A stretch of DNA of 64,000 nucleotides from Paenibacillus_E qinlingensis_A. Lineage in GTDB: Bacteria > Bacillota > Bacilli > Paenibacillales > NBRC-103111. The notes under the pieces are model-generated. The model searched no databases. It was given only the letters and a program-made list of their open reading frames with translations, and was not told the origin of the DNA. The position numbers were made by a program, and so were the translations under genes. The stretch covers positions 1-64,000 of the forward strand of contig NZ_JAVDSB010000020.1 of NCBI RefSeq assembly GCF_031455095.1, given 5' to 3'. Below are positions 26,449-35,288 of the stretch, piece by piece. Position 1 is the first letter of the stretch. Every line of letters starts with the position of its first letter.

Positions 26449-27021
26449 ATGTCTACCAACATACAACGGATAGACCCGCGAGTACTTCGTACACGCCAAT
26501 TAATTCGAGATGCTTTCATTGAATTGCTTCAGGAATTTGAACTAGAGAAAATAACGGTCAATCGCATCGCGAAGCGTGCCACCATTAATCGCGTCACCTT
26601 TTATCTGCATTATCGCGATATTCCAGATATGATGGACAGGTTGGCAGAGGATATGATTAATGATATCGATGCTATCCTGAAGCAAGCGCCGGATCCTCCC
26701 GGTTTTAACATGCAGATCGTCGTCCAAATGCTAGAGCATATCGCTGACAATTCGCGATTTTATAAAACGCTGCTCGCTTCCAAGCGGTTTCCTGTCTTTA
26801 CAGAAAGGCTTATGAAGCTGATTGCTGAATTTATCACCAGTCGCATCGACAAGCTGGAGGCAGTCACCAAGCTGACCGTTAAGCGCGATATCGCGATCTG
26901 GTATGGCTCCTCGGCCATCATAGGCACGATTGTCTTCTGGCTTCGCAATGATTTGCCCTACACGCCAGAGTTCCTGTCTGCCCAGCTTGCGGAGCTCCTG
27001 CATCTGACCAAACGGGAATAA
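26449..27021 (+). CDS. TetR/AcrR family transcriptional regulator
   Basis: A 190-residue regulator. The N-terminal helix-turn-helix spans residues about 15-60 (FIELLQEFELEKITVNRIAK and RATINRVTFYLHYRDIPDMM), and the C-terminal all-helical ligand domain is of the type seen in DhaS-like TetR proteins. The ATG follows GGAGAGGAAG. Divergent from the DHA2 exporter, it is likely its repressor, released by the exported compound. Confidence 0.9.
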   Translation: MSTNIQRIDPRVLRTRQLIRDAFIELLQEFELEKITVNRIAKRATINRVTFYLHYRDIPDMMDRLAEDMINDIDAILKQAPDPPGFNMQIVVQMLEHIADNSRFYKTLLASKRFPVFTERLMKLIAEFITSRIDKLEAVTKLTVKRDIAIWYGSSAIIGTIVFWLRNDLPYTPEFLSAQLAELLHLTKRE

Positions 27022-27071
27022 TCCTCCCTACATGCGGGCATGTTATTTGTTATCTAAGGGTTAGGAAACAA

Positions 27072-27106
27072 CAAAAGAGCGAACCAGAAATCAGTTCGCT
27101 CCCCTA
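27072..27106 (-). terminator. Terminator of the second sugar-binding protein gene
   Basis: On the minus strand GAGCGAAC pairs with GTTCGCTC around a 9-base loop and is followed by TTTTGTTGTTT. Confidence 0.85.
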
Positions 27107-27117
27107 CATGAACCTTA

Positions 27118-28767
27118 TTATTTTTTCATCGTTTTATAAGCATCGCTTATCTCTTTGTCGTAATCTTTTCCTCCAGCTCTTTCCCAAGCAGCCAGCATCT
27201 CCGCATACGTCTTCTCGAAGTCCGTAGAAATAATGACTTTAGAAACCCCTTCATACAGGCTCTTCTCGATGGCTGCAACGGTCTTCTGGGCTACAGGACG
27301 AGGTGAGTCGATGACTGTGTTCGGTTTGCCGAATTTTTTGAAAATATCATAATAAAGAACGAATGAATTCGCATACTCTTCACGCTGCTTTTGATCTGGA
27401 AGTGAGAGGGCTACTGACTTCAGCAGTTGTTCTTTGTTTAAGGCAGGTCCCCCTTGTTGAACAATAGCAAGATCTCCCGCAAGTGATACCCACGTGGTTT
27501 TCTTGTTCAGTTCGGGATCAATCTGGACTTTAACACCACCGTCATCCTTCCAGTTAACTCCCTCAATACCACTTTGTACGGTCGCAAGATTCTTCGGTTC
27601 AACCATCCAGTTCAGATACTTCATAACCGCATCCGGGTTCTTACTGGATTTCGGAACAGCCACAAGCATAGAGAAGTCGGATACCTTGTTCATCACTTGA
27701 GTGCCATCTGGACGTTTGAATGGCTCTACAGGTACCCAAGTTGCTGTTGGAACCGACTTACGTGTAGCCACATTCAGGTTCCAAGGGGTGTCGTTGGAGT
27801 CCACGAAGCCGGCAGCACCACTGTTGACCTGTTGCGTAAATTGCTGTGAGCTCACATCGGTAACGAACTCCTTGGAGATTAGCCCCTCTTTGTACACTTT
27901 GTTCATCCATTGGTAATAGGCTTTTCCTTCCGGTGTAGCAACGGAGGAGGTGAAGACACCGTTCTTATAGTTGCCATCTGGCGCATAGAACTGATTACTT
28001 GGACCATCCATATTGACGCCGAAGCCAAACATTGGACCATAATAGAAGGCTTTCATAGATTGGTTGATCGCAGGGAGCGCCCATGGAATCACTTTATCTT
28101 TTCCTACTTTGCCAGGGTCCTTCTCTTTAAAGGCCTTTAGCACTTGATAAAGTTCTTCGTTCGTAGTCGGAATCTTCATCCCTAGCGCATCAAGCCAGTC
28201 TTGACGAATCTTCATGTTAGGACCTGAATAGGTGTTTGCTTTCAAAGCAGGAATCGCATACCGCTTACCTTTGTACATGCCTACTTGGTCTAGCGCGACT
28301 TTGTTATTCTTAATCAAGTCCGGATATTTGGCAAGATAGCTGTCCAACTCCCATAATCCGCCTTGTTCCGCGTATTTGAAAATCGTATCCATGGAATAGG
28401 TTAGAATAACGTCAGGTGCTTCGCCGGATGCCATCCATACGTTCAGTTTCTCCGATTCCTGCGCTCTAGGCAGGGAAACGAATTCCACGTCGAGGCCAAC
28501 CTTCTTCGTCTCATCGATGACATATTTAATAATTGGGTTATTACCCAGGTTCTGCCCCTCTGGCGCATTAGCGCGATCCCATAAGGTGACACGGATCTTG
28601 GCTGGTTTTTCAGGTTCCTTGCTTGGTGTTGCTGCGTTACTGCCACTAGGTGAAGTTGTTGCTGTGCTTGCTCCTCCATCCTTATCGGAACAGGCAACCA
28701 AGAAACCCGAAAGCATGAGCATAGCCGTCATACTTCCTAATACCCCTTTTTTAAACACCTTTACCAT
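27118..28767 (-). CDS. ABC transporter sugar-binding lipoprotein, LplA/YtcQ type
   Basis: A 549-residue extracellular solute-binding protein, the larger type that accompanies LplB/LplC permeases for oligosaccharides. It has an N-terminal lipoprotein signal with lipobox GFLVAC (Cys near residue 26), a Ser/Thr/Pro linker and then the binding domain (KIRVTLWDRAN). It is the last gene of the polysaccharide locus in transcription order but has its own control region, carrying a conserved element (28894-28920) also found before the permease and hydrolase genes, and a cre-like site at 28848-28862. It presumably captures oligosaccharides released outside the cell. Confidence 0.92.
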   Translation of the reverse strand: MVKVFKKGVLGSMTAMLMLSGFLVACSDKDGGASTATTSPSGSNAATPSKEPEKPAKIRVTLWDRANAPEGQNLGNNPIIKYVIDETKKVGLDVEFVSLPRAQESEKLNVWMASGEAPDVILTYSMDTIFKYAEQGGLWELDSYLAKYPDLIKNNKVALDQVGMYKGKRYAIPALKANTYSGPNMKIRQDWLDALGMKIPTTNEELYQVLKAFKEKDPGKVGKDKVIPWALPAINQSMKAFYYGPMFGFGVNMDGPSNQFYAPDGNYKNGVFTSSVATPEGKAYYQWMNKVYKEGLISKEFVTDVSSQQFTQQVNSGAAGFVDSNDTPWNLNVATRKSVPTATWVPVEPFKRPDGTQVMNKVSDFSMLVAVPKSSKNPDAVMKYLNWMVEPKNLATVQSGIEGVNWKDDGGVKVQIDPELNKKTTWVSLAGDLAIVQQGGPALNKEQLLKSVALSLPDQKQREEYANSFVLYYDIFKKFGKPNTVIDSPRPVAQKTVAAIEKSLYEGVSKVIISTDFEKTYAEMLAAWERAGGKDYDKEISDAYKTMKK

Positions 28768-28847
28768 ACTGCTTCCTCCCTAGTTTTCATTTTCAAGCCT
28801 ACTCGTTGAACTGGGATTTGACCCACATCTTGTTGGGAATATATCTA

Positions 28848-28862
28848 CTTAAGCGCTTGCAT
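28848..28862 (-). promoter_or_regulatory. Possible catabolite-response (cre-like) site
   Basis: On the minus strand the sequence ATGCAAGCGCTTAAG matches the first part of the CcpA-binding consensus (TGNAANCG) and contains palindromic AAGCGCTT, but it lacks the final CA. It lies just downstream of a TATATT hexamer (28872-28867). Confidence 0.35.
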
Positions 28863-28893
28863 TGTAAATATAGGCGCAATCAATATGCGATTC

Positions 28894-28920
28894 TATTCGA
28901 TAATTTTGACATTTTGTTAG
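28894..28920 (-). promoter_or_regulatory. Conserved control element, copy C (binding protein gene)
   Basis: Minus-strand element starting CTAACAAAATGTCAAAATT at 28920. It aligns without gaps to copies A (30982-31008) and B (33631-33657). It lies about 150 bases before the start of the binding protein gene. Confidence 0.6.
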
Positions 28921-28944
28921 TTTTTTTGTTATCAACTTTATTCT

Positions 28945-29865
28945 TTATCCTTTAACTGAACCGAGGAACGAGCCCTTCACAAAATACTTTTGCAGGAAAG
29001 GGTATACGATGAGAATCGGAACCGTAGCGAAGACAATCGTAGCTCCTTTCAGAGACTCCTCAATGACGTTGAGATTATCCAAGGATTGCATCGTTTCCAG
29101 AGAAGTATCCATCTGGGCCAGCAGCAAAATGTTCCTCAGTTTCACTTGTAACGTATAGAGCGCCGAATCGTCGATGTACAAGACAGCAGCAAAATAGGAA
29201 TTCCAGTGACCAACCGCATAAAACAGAGAGATCGTTGCCAATACGGCACCAGATAAAGGAAGCACCACCTGTGCTAAGTATCGCAAATTGCCACAGCCGT
29301 CCATGACGGCCGCCTCGCGCAACTCTTCAGGGAGATCCTGAAAAAATGTTTTCATAATAATAACATTAAAAGCGCTAATCAAACCTGGAAGCATTAACGC
29401 CCATAAGCTATTCAACAACCCGAGCGACTTGATCAACAAGTAGCTGGGAATCATCCCACCGCTGAAAACCATGGTTACAATCATGAAATTCATAAAATAT
29501 TTGCGTCCCTTCAAGTCCTTTCTTGAAAGGGGATAAGCCGTTGTAATTGAAAATAGCATATTAAGTGCAGTACCGGCTACCGTGATATAAATCGTTACCC
29601 CTAACGACCTGATGATATTAGAATCGGTAACGACCGATTTCATCGCATCAAGCTGAAATTCCACTGGCCATAGCACAACTTGACCCGTCTGTATGGCATG
29701 GCTGGAGCTAAAAGCATTAGCTATCGTATTAATGAAGGGAAATATGCATATGAAGGTGAACAGGATTAGCAGGGAATAGTTAACGATGTTAAAGCTAACG
29801 TCCCATCCCGAATACTTGCCGAATAAGCTGCGTCTATTTCCATATTTCTGTGCAGTAGCCGCCAT
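28945..29865 (-). CDS. ABC transporter permease, LplC/YtcP type
   Basis: A 306-residue permease with six predicted membrane helices and the EAA loop LREAAVMDGCGNLRYLAQVV followed by LPLSGAVL. It ends YFVKGSFLGSVKG, typical of this subfamily. The ATG at 29865 is chosen because GGGGGT lies 6 bases upstream; the frame is open to a TTG at 29898 that would overlap the upstream permease gene. It forms the importer with the upstream LplB-type permease and the binding protein at 27118-28767. Confidence 0.92.
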   Translation of the reverse strand: MAATAQKYGNRRSLFGKYSGWDVSFNIVNYSLLILFTFICIFPFINTIANAFSSSHAIQTGQVVLWPVEFQLDAMKSVVTDSNIIRSLGVTIYITVAGTALNMLFSITTAYPLSRKDLKGRKYFMNFMIVTMVFSGGMIPSYLLIKSLGLLNSLWALMLPGLISAFNVIIMKTFFQDLPEELREAAVMDGCGNLRYLAQVVLPLSGAVLATISLFYAVGHWNSYFAAVLYIDDSALYTLQVKLRNILLLAQMDTSLETMQSLDNLNVIEESLKGATIVFATVPILIVYPFLQKYFVKGSFLGSVKG

Positions 29866-29891
29866 ATCTCTACCCCCTACTCGTTCGAATT

Positions 29892-30851
29892 TTACCAAAG
29901 TCCTTCCTTACCGAGACGCTTGGCAAAATAATTCGCACCAAGCACAAGAATAAGATTAATAATCGATTGCGACATCCCGATGGCCGTTGTAATGCCGAAT
30001 TGCCCCTGTTTGATCCCCGAAGAGTACACGTATGTGCTAATGACCTCCGAAATATTCGTAACAACCGGATTCTGTAGGGCAAAAGGATGCTCGAAACCGA
30101 TAGATACCATATGACCGATGTTGAGAATCAACAAGATAATAACCGTCGGCATGATGCCCGGCAGCGTAATATGTACGATTTTCTTCCATCTGCCTGCACC
30201 ATCCATGACAGCCGCTTCGTACAAAGAAGGATCAATCATCGTCATTGCCGCAAGATAAATGATCGTTCCCCATCCCGCTCCAGCCCATACGCTGGACAAC
30301 GTGTAGGTGATGACCCACCAGGTCTCATCGATCATGAAATAGATCTCTTCCATCCCAAAGAATCTCAACATACTATTGATGATCCCATATTTCGGGGAAA
30401 GCAGATTATAAATAATCCCGCCCATGATGACCCAGGACATAAAGTGAGGCAAATACAAAAGCGATTGCGATATTTTCTTAAAATATTTCGCTCTGATCTC
30501 ATTCAACATTAGCGCTAGAATAATGGGTGCCGGGAATCCCACTATGAGACCTAGCACGTTAAGTAGCAGCGTATTGCGGACGATCCGATAGAAATCCTGA
30601 ATCTGTAGCATCTCCTTGAAATGATGCAGCCCTACCCAATCCGAATCGAGGATTCCTTTGAAGATGTTATAATCTTTAAAAGCAACGACAAGCCCTAACA
30701 TAGGAACATAACAAAATACAAAGAAAAAGATAATACCTGGGACAAGCAGTAAGTACAAATCGTAATTTTTGAACAGCTCTTTTGTAAAAGCACTTCTTCG
30801 TTTACTGTCCGTCTGTGCAATTACTTGGTGTTTCTGAGATTGTACTTCCAT
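29892..30851 (-). CDS. ABC transporter permease, LplB/YteP type
   Basis: A 319-residue permease. It begins the first helix with YLLLVPGIIFFFVFCYVPM, typical of the LplB group, and its EAA loop reads LYEAAVMDGAGRWKKIVHIT followed by LPGIMPTV. The ATG follows AAGGAGCAAGGGT. It is the first gene of the second importer operon, 192 bases after the peptidase gene, with conserved element copy A about 150 bases upstream of the start. No ATPase gene is present, as is usual where MsmX is shared. Confidence 0.92.
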   Translation of the reverse strand: MEVQSQKHQVIAQTDSKRRSAFTKELFKNYDLYLLLVPGIIFFFVFCYVPMLGLVVAFKDYNIFKGILDSDWVGLHHFKEMLQIQDFYRIVRNTLLLNVLGLIVGFPAPIILALMLNEIRAKYFKKISQSLLYLPHFMSWVIMGGIIYNLLSPKYGIINSMLRFFGMEEIYFMIDETWWVITYTLSSVWAGAGWGTIIYLAAMTMIDPSLYEAAVMDGAGRWKKIVHITLPGIMPTVIILLILNIGHMVSIGFEHPFALQNPVVTNISEVISTYVYSSGIKQGQFGITTAIGMSQSIINLILVLGANYFAKRLGKEGLW

Positions 30852-30981
30852 ACCCTTGCTCCTTCCTTCACATACTAACCCCGTAACTTAGCCGAATGCG
30901 TTTCCTCCATTGTCAAACATTCACTGCACAGCCTATTCTTCTACTCATATCGCAAGTGTACTTCCTTGCTAAAACGATTGA

Positions 30982-31008
30982 CATGCTAGAAATTTTACTT
31001 TTTATTAG
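30982..31008 (-). promoter_or_regulatory. Conserved control element, copy A (permease operon)
   Basis: Minus-strand element starting CTAATAAAAAGTAAAATTTC at 31008, preceded by GTAAAGAAAA as in copy B. It lies about 155 bases upstream of the permease ATG, in the intergenic region after the peptidase gene. Confidence 0.65.
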
Positions 31009-31043
31009 TTTTCTTTACTTTATCTTTACAGTCCTTGCTTTTG

Positions 31044-32444
31044 TTAATCGATCCATAATTCGTACATACCCTGTAAGCAAATTTCGGCATGTTGCATCAT
31101 ATCGTCAATAAAGACGAACTCATCTGCTTGATGAACATGGGTGTCAACGCCACCAGGCAGCCCCGCACCGAATGCGACACCATTGTTCCGTAATTTACGA
31201 GCATAGGTGCCAGCCCCCATCCGCAGCAGCACGGCTTCATCACCCGTCATTTTCTTGTACGCACGGCTTAACCGGACAATGACAGGATGGTTCTCTGGCA
31301 CATATACCGGAAGTAGATGTCGTGTCAGTTCAGTATGGATGCCACTTGTGCCCGCTAGGCCAGCAACTGTACTTAATATCCCAGCGCCGTCATGGCTGAC
31401 TGGATACCGAATATTGCTTAGTGATTCCGCTCGATGGAGATCACAGGAAATGGTGCGTAAAAATAAGATCAACGCGCCTGACTCACTATCGCTGCAAGCA
31501 ATACCAAGCGACTGTCCGCTTTTCTCCGCGCCAATCTTTTCATTAAGAAAATGTAAGAAGGGATCCCAATTGGTAGTCAAGCCTTGCCCTCTTAGGAAAG
31601 CAACCATATTCACGATGGCATTTCGCGAGCCTGTTAGACAGTCTGCCAGAAACTCGCTTCCTGCTGTTAGCACTAGCCTACCCTCATCGTCGTATACGAA
31701 CGACATATTGGTCTGAAGGTTGACCGCATCGTGAAAGTCTGCCACCTGATTGTCGGTAAGTTGCGCGAGTGATAGCAGAGCTGTACAGGTCTCTGGAATC
31801 AGGGTGAGCATGTTCCCACCTTTCAGAGACAAAATCGTGAGCTGCGGTTTCGTGGAAGCAGATTCTTGTTCACTCGAGAACACCACGTTCATACTACCCA
31901 TTTCCACATTGAAAATAGGGTATCCCGCATCAGGGGCAAATGCCATAACCGGAAGCTGTTCCCTCTCGAAATAGTACTCGAGATCCCTCATGCCACTCTC
32001 CTCATTCGTACCGAAGATTAAGCGGAGACGGCGACTGCCGGTAATGCCTAAGTCCATCAGCGTTTTTAGCGCGTACAGAGCGACTACAGATGGTCCTTTG
32101 TTATCGGACGCACCTCTCCCAATTATCTTACCATTCTCGATGAGGCCGCCAAACGGTGGGAACGTCCATCCCTCCCCTTCTTCTACGGTATCCAAATGTA
32201 CGAGCACTGCAGCGATTTCCTCGCCTTGTCCGTATTCGGCATGACCCGCATACCCGTCCACGTTGGTCACCTCGAACCCTAACGATTCCGCCAGTTGGAG
32301 CATGTATTGCAGAGCACGATCAACACCAGCGCCAAACGGTTTTCCCGGCTCCGGGGTGGCTTTGATGCTTTTTATTTGTACAAGTTCGGAAATACCAGCG
32401 ATAATCGCATCCCGATATTTGTGAATTTCTTTCCCAATGATCAT
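31044..32444 (-). CDS. M20 family metallopeptidase, PepV/Sapep-like dipeptidase
   Basis: A 466-residue cytoplasmic zinc hydrolase. The metal and catalytic residues are in place: LVHLDTV (His and the Asp two residues later), GRGASDNKG (bridging Asp), GTNEESGM (catalytic Glu and neighbouring Glu), FAPDAGYP (Asp) and the C-terminal GGVDTHVHQADE (His). The ATG at 32444 has GGGAGG 7 bases upstream; an in-frame GTG at 32459 overlaps that site. Its place inside a polysaccharide operon, 42 bases after the uronyl hydrolase gene, is unusual; it may cleave a peptide or amide bond on the imported glycan, or simply be a passenger. Confidence 0.88.
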   Translation of the reverse strand: MIIGKEIHKYRDAIIAGISELVQIKSIKATPEPGKPFGAGVDRALQYMLQLAESLGFEVTNVDGYAGHAEYGQGEEIAAVLVHLDTVEEGEGWTFPPFGGLIENGKIIGRGASDNKGPSVVALYALKTLMDLGITGSRRLRLIFGTNEESGMRDLEYYFEREQLPVMAFAPDAGYPIFNVEMGSMNVVFSSEQESASTKPQLTILSLKGGNMLTLIPETCTALLSLAQLTDNQVADFHDAVNLQTNMSFVYDDEGRLVLTAGSEFLADCLTGSRNAIVNMVAFLRGQGLTTNWDPFLHFLNEKIGAEKSGQSLGIACSDSESGALILFLRTISCDLHRAESLSNIRYPVSHDGAGILSTVAGLAGTSGIHTELTRHLLPVYVPENHPVIVRLSRAYKKMTGDEAVLLRMGAGTYARKLRNNGVAFGAGLPGGVDTHVHQADEFVFIDDMMQHAEICLQGMYELWID

Positions 32445-32486
32445 CGATATACCTCCCACTTTCCCCTATTCGCTTCTAACCAATAA

Positions 32487-33560
32487 TTAGTCGACATGAT
32501 GAAGGCTTTCCACCAACATCAGCAGCGTCATGGATTGCCCGTAGGGCATCGGGCATAGCGGGATGTCGCGATAAAACTGTAACGTACGCCCCATGCGCGT
32601 TCCGTAAGATACGCCGTGAACAGCTCCTTTGGCGTCAACCTTATTCATGACCGCTTGCAGTGCCTTCAACCCGACTTCTTTGTAGACTTCACTGACATAA
32701 CCTTTGCGAACAGCCTTTAATATGCCGTACGCAAAGCCTGCTGTTGCTGAGGTCTCCTCATAGGATGTCGGATCGTTCAGCAATGTCGTCCACATCCCGC
32801 TCGGTCTTTGCAGCTCCGTCAGTTTCTGAACTTGACGTTCTAGGGAAGAAAGCAGGAACACTTCCACACCAAGCGGTAGCTTAACAATATCTAGGTAGTC
32901 GACCAACCCTGCCGTGTACCACGCATTACCGCGCCCCCAGAGCGCTTCCGCGAAATTATGCCCCTCCTTGAAACTCCAGCCATGGAAAAATAGTCCTGTT
33001 TCCTTATCCGTCAAATACTTAAGATGAACGAGGAACTGACGGATACTTTCTTGGACATAGTGATCTTTGGTCAACAAAATGCCCATCCTACCCATGAATA
33101 GCACTGTCATATAGAGCGTATCGTCCCACAACTCACCTTCGTTCGCATTGTCAATCGTCTCATGCGTGATCCCAAACTCCGGCGTACGGGGCATCTCATC
33201 CGCCGCATAGCTAACCCACTCTTCACATATCCGTAAATACTCTGGATTGCCCGTTTCTTCATACAAGTAGCTCAGCGTAAGCAGAGGACACATCGTATTG
33301 ACGTTCTTCGGTGGAAGTCCCTCGCGAATCCGACTGTCAAACCAATCGGTTAGATACGTGAACACATCCTGATTCTGGGTTTCCTTGTAATACAAATAGA
33401 GGGAGAACAAGCCGACTCCCTGGGACCAATCCCATTTATCCATTGTAATGATGCTGATTGGTGTGTCTTCCTGAATGGTTGCCTCTAGATTTTTCATCCC
33501 ACTAATGACTTTATGAAGCATGATCTCTATCTCTTGCCGCTGTATTTGCGTTATAGTCAC
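32487..33560 (-). CDS. Glycoside hydrolase family 88/105, unsaturated uronyl hydrolase
   Basis: A 357-residue cytoplasmic (no signal peptide) six-hairpin enzyme resembling YteR/YesR. Expected features: KWDWSQGVGLFSLYLYY near the N-terminus, WDDTLYMTVLFMGRMG carrying the likely catalytic Asp, and the later conserved block GLFFHGWSF then ALWGRGNAWYTAGLVDYL. The family hydrates the double bond of unsaturated uronic acids left by polysaccharide lyases, releasing the next sugar, often rhamnose. The start is GTG at 33560 with GGGAGGT 7 bases upstream; upstream in-frame codons have no ribosome site. It is preceded by conserved element copy B and followed by the peptidase gene. Confidence 0.9.
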   Translation of the reverse strand: MTITQIQRQEIEIMLHKVISGMKNLEATIQEDTPISIITMDKWDWSQGVGLFSLYLYYKETQNQDVFTYLTDWFDSRIREGLPPKNVNTMCPLLTLSYLYEETGNPEYLRICEEWVSYAADEMPRTPEFGITHETIDNANEGELWDDTLYMTVLFMGRMGILLTKDHYVQESIRQFLVHLKYLTDKETGLFFHGWSFKEGHNFAEALWGRGNAWYTAGLVDYLDIVKLPLGVEVFLLSSLERQVQKLTELQRPSGMWTTLLNDPTSYEETSATAGFAYGILKAVRKGYVSEVYKEVGLKALQAVMNKVDAKGAVHGVSYGTRMGRTLQFYRDIPLCPMPYGQSMTLLMLVESLHHVD

Positions 33561-33630
33561 GGTAAGTACCTCCCAATACGCACTATGAAGTGCTTGTAAC
33601 CCTACTGTAACGCACACGCCCAGCAGTTTA

Positions 33631-33657
33631 CATACGAGAATCTTACCCTTTTATTAG
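33631..33657 (-). promoter_or_regulatory. Conserved control element, copy B (uronyl hydrolase gene)
   Basis: Minus-strand element starting CTAATAAAAGGGTAAGATTC at 33657, preceded by GTAAAGAAAT. It overlaps the last codons of the regulator gene and lies about 95 bases before the hydrolase start. Confidence 0.65.
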
Positions 33658-35288
33658 ATTTCTTTACCTCTGTTCTTATATTCTTTGGGCGATTGGCCTT
33701 CAAGCCGTTTGAACACCTGATAAAAATAGGCATACTCCTTATACCCTACCATTTCGCCTACTTCATTCACCTTATTTTTAGGATCCATGAGCAGACGCTT
33801 GGCGGTCTCTATCCGAGACTTAGATACCAAATCCACGAAATTTATTCCGGTTTCTGTACGCAGCAACCTGCTTAGATAACTTGAGCTCAGACCAAAATGT
33901 TCAGCCGTTGACGTCAAGTTAATGGGGTCGCCGATATGGCTGTTGATGTAATCAATCACCTTTTTTACAACAAGGCTGTACACCTTTTCCCCGCCTTCAA
34001 GCTTCTTTTTAACCGTCCCAATAAACGTCGTGAGGTAGGTAGACGCTTCCTTCATACTCGTGAGCCGATATACATCCTCAAGAATTTGGTCGACACTTTT
34101 CCCAAGACCGAACTCATCACCAGTTACACGGAAATAATAGCGCGCAACGGCAAGACAAACTTCGGAGAGCAAGCCCTTCACTACAAGAATATTCCCTTCG
34201 CTATAAGCGGTAATTTGTTTTAGAAAACGCTCCAAATACGCCATCACATCTTCGCTCGATTTGTCCTCCAACATTTGATTGAACTGCTCTAAATCCTGAA
34301 TAATTGAGAATTTTCCCAGTTCCTTCTCTTGCTCGCTATGTTCCGGAAATAACACACTTTCCTCCATTCGGAAAAAGCTCCAATCCATAATCGAAGAAGC
34401 TTCCCGAAAAGCATTCGGCAGCTCATGAAGTGATTTATACACGGAACTGACTGCAAGATGGCAGGAGACTTGCTCCTTCATTTTAGCCACATCAATAAAC
34501 TCATTGCAGAAGTTCTGCAGCTTCATTCTGTACTCCCGGTGCGACATTACCTTGGGAAACAGACATACAAATAGGAGATCGCTATTACGCAAAGACTCAA
34601 TTACATAGAAATCGCGCTTGGCAGTTAGCTTATGTGCTTGTTCGGTTAGCCGCAGTTGCATCTGTTGCTTAAGCTTGATAGCACTCGCTACACCAGTCTG
34701 CCCCGTTTCATCTGTTATACGGACAATTTGCACAACGTATCGGCTATATGGGATCTCTAGCTTCTTCACTTGTTCCTGCATGTCTGCTGTTCCTGTAATC
34801 AAATCACCGATTAGCTTACTTCTAAGCGAGGGCATAGAATCGCTATGTTGTTTCTCCAACTCGACGTAAGCAGAAGCAATCTTGACCGTATTCTCATTCT
34901 CCTTGCGCTTAACATCGATCTCTGATATAGCGCTCCCGATCACTTGGCTTAGCTCTTCGTAATTGATGGGTTTGACGATAAAATCGAATACACCCAGTCG
35001 AACAGCCCTCTTCGCATATTCAAAATCTTGGTAACCTGTAATAAGGATAGTTTTGGCCAAAGGAAAGTCCGTACTCATCTCCTCAGCTAAATCGAGCCCG
35101 CTTAATCCGGGCATTTTGATGTCCGTCACGAGAATGTCTGGCTGAAGCTCTTGAATTAACCGTTTACCCTCTATGCCATCCTCCGCTTGACCGACTACGG
35201 TACAATTCAACTTATCCCAGGCGATCATTTGCACAATCGCTTGCCGAATCAGCGGTTTATCGTCAATAACCACGACTTTGTATGTCAT
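33654..35288 (-). CDS. YesN-like response regulator of the polysaccharide locus
   Basis: A 544-residue cytoplasmic regulator. Receiver domain residues 1-120 with complete phosphorylation site (VVIDDKP, ILVTDIKMPGLSG, FIVKPINYEEL); a middle helical region; a C-terminal AraC DNA-binding domain (about 440-540; FGLSSSYLSRLLRTETGINF and VGYKEYAYFYQVFKRLEGQS). Its start overlaps the sensor gene stop by 4 bases. It probably binds the element shared by the promoters at 28894, 30982 and 33631. Unlike the regulator at 6320-7930 it keeps the receiver Lys. Confidence 0.92.
   Translation of the reverse strand: MTYKVVVIDDKPLIRQAIVQMIAWDKLNCTVVGQAEDGIEGKRLIQELQPDILVTDIKMPGLSGLDLAEEMSTDFPLAKTILITGYQDFEYAKRAVRLGVFDFIVKPINYEELSQVIGSAISEIDVKRKENENTVKIASAYVELEKQHSDSMPSLRSKLIGDLITGTADMQEQVKKLEIPYSRYVVQIVRITDETGQTGVASAIKLKQQMQLRLTEQAHKLTAKRDFYVIESLRNSDLLFVCLFPKVMSHREYRMKLQNFCNEFIDVAKMKEQVSCHLAVSSVYKSLHELPNAFREASSIMDWSFFRMEESVLFPEHSEQEKELGKFSIIQDLEQFNQMLEDKSSEDVMAYLERFLKQITAYSEGNILVVKGLLSEVCLAVARYYFRVTGDEFGLGKSVDQILEDVYRLTSMKEASTYLTTFIGTVKKKLEGGEKVYSLVVKKVIDYINSHIGDPINLTSTAEHFGLSSSYLSRLLRTETGINFVDLVSKSRIETAKRLLMDPKNKVNEVGEMVGYKEYAYFYQVFKRLEGQSPKEYKNRGKEI

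Noticed and set aside
31044..32444. Polysaccharide deacetylase in place of a peptidase
   Set aside because: The metal-binding motifs are those of M20 PepV-like enzymes; no NodB-type motif is present.
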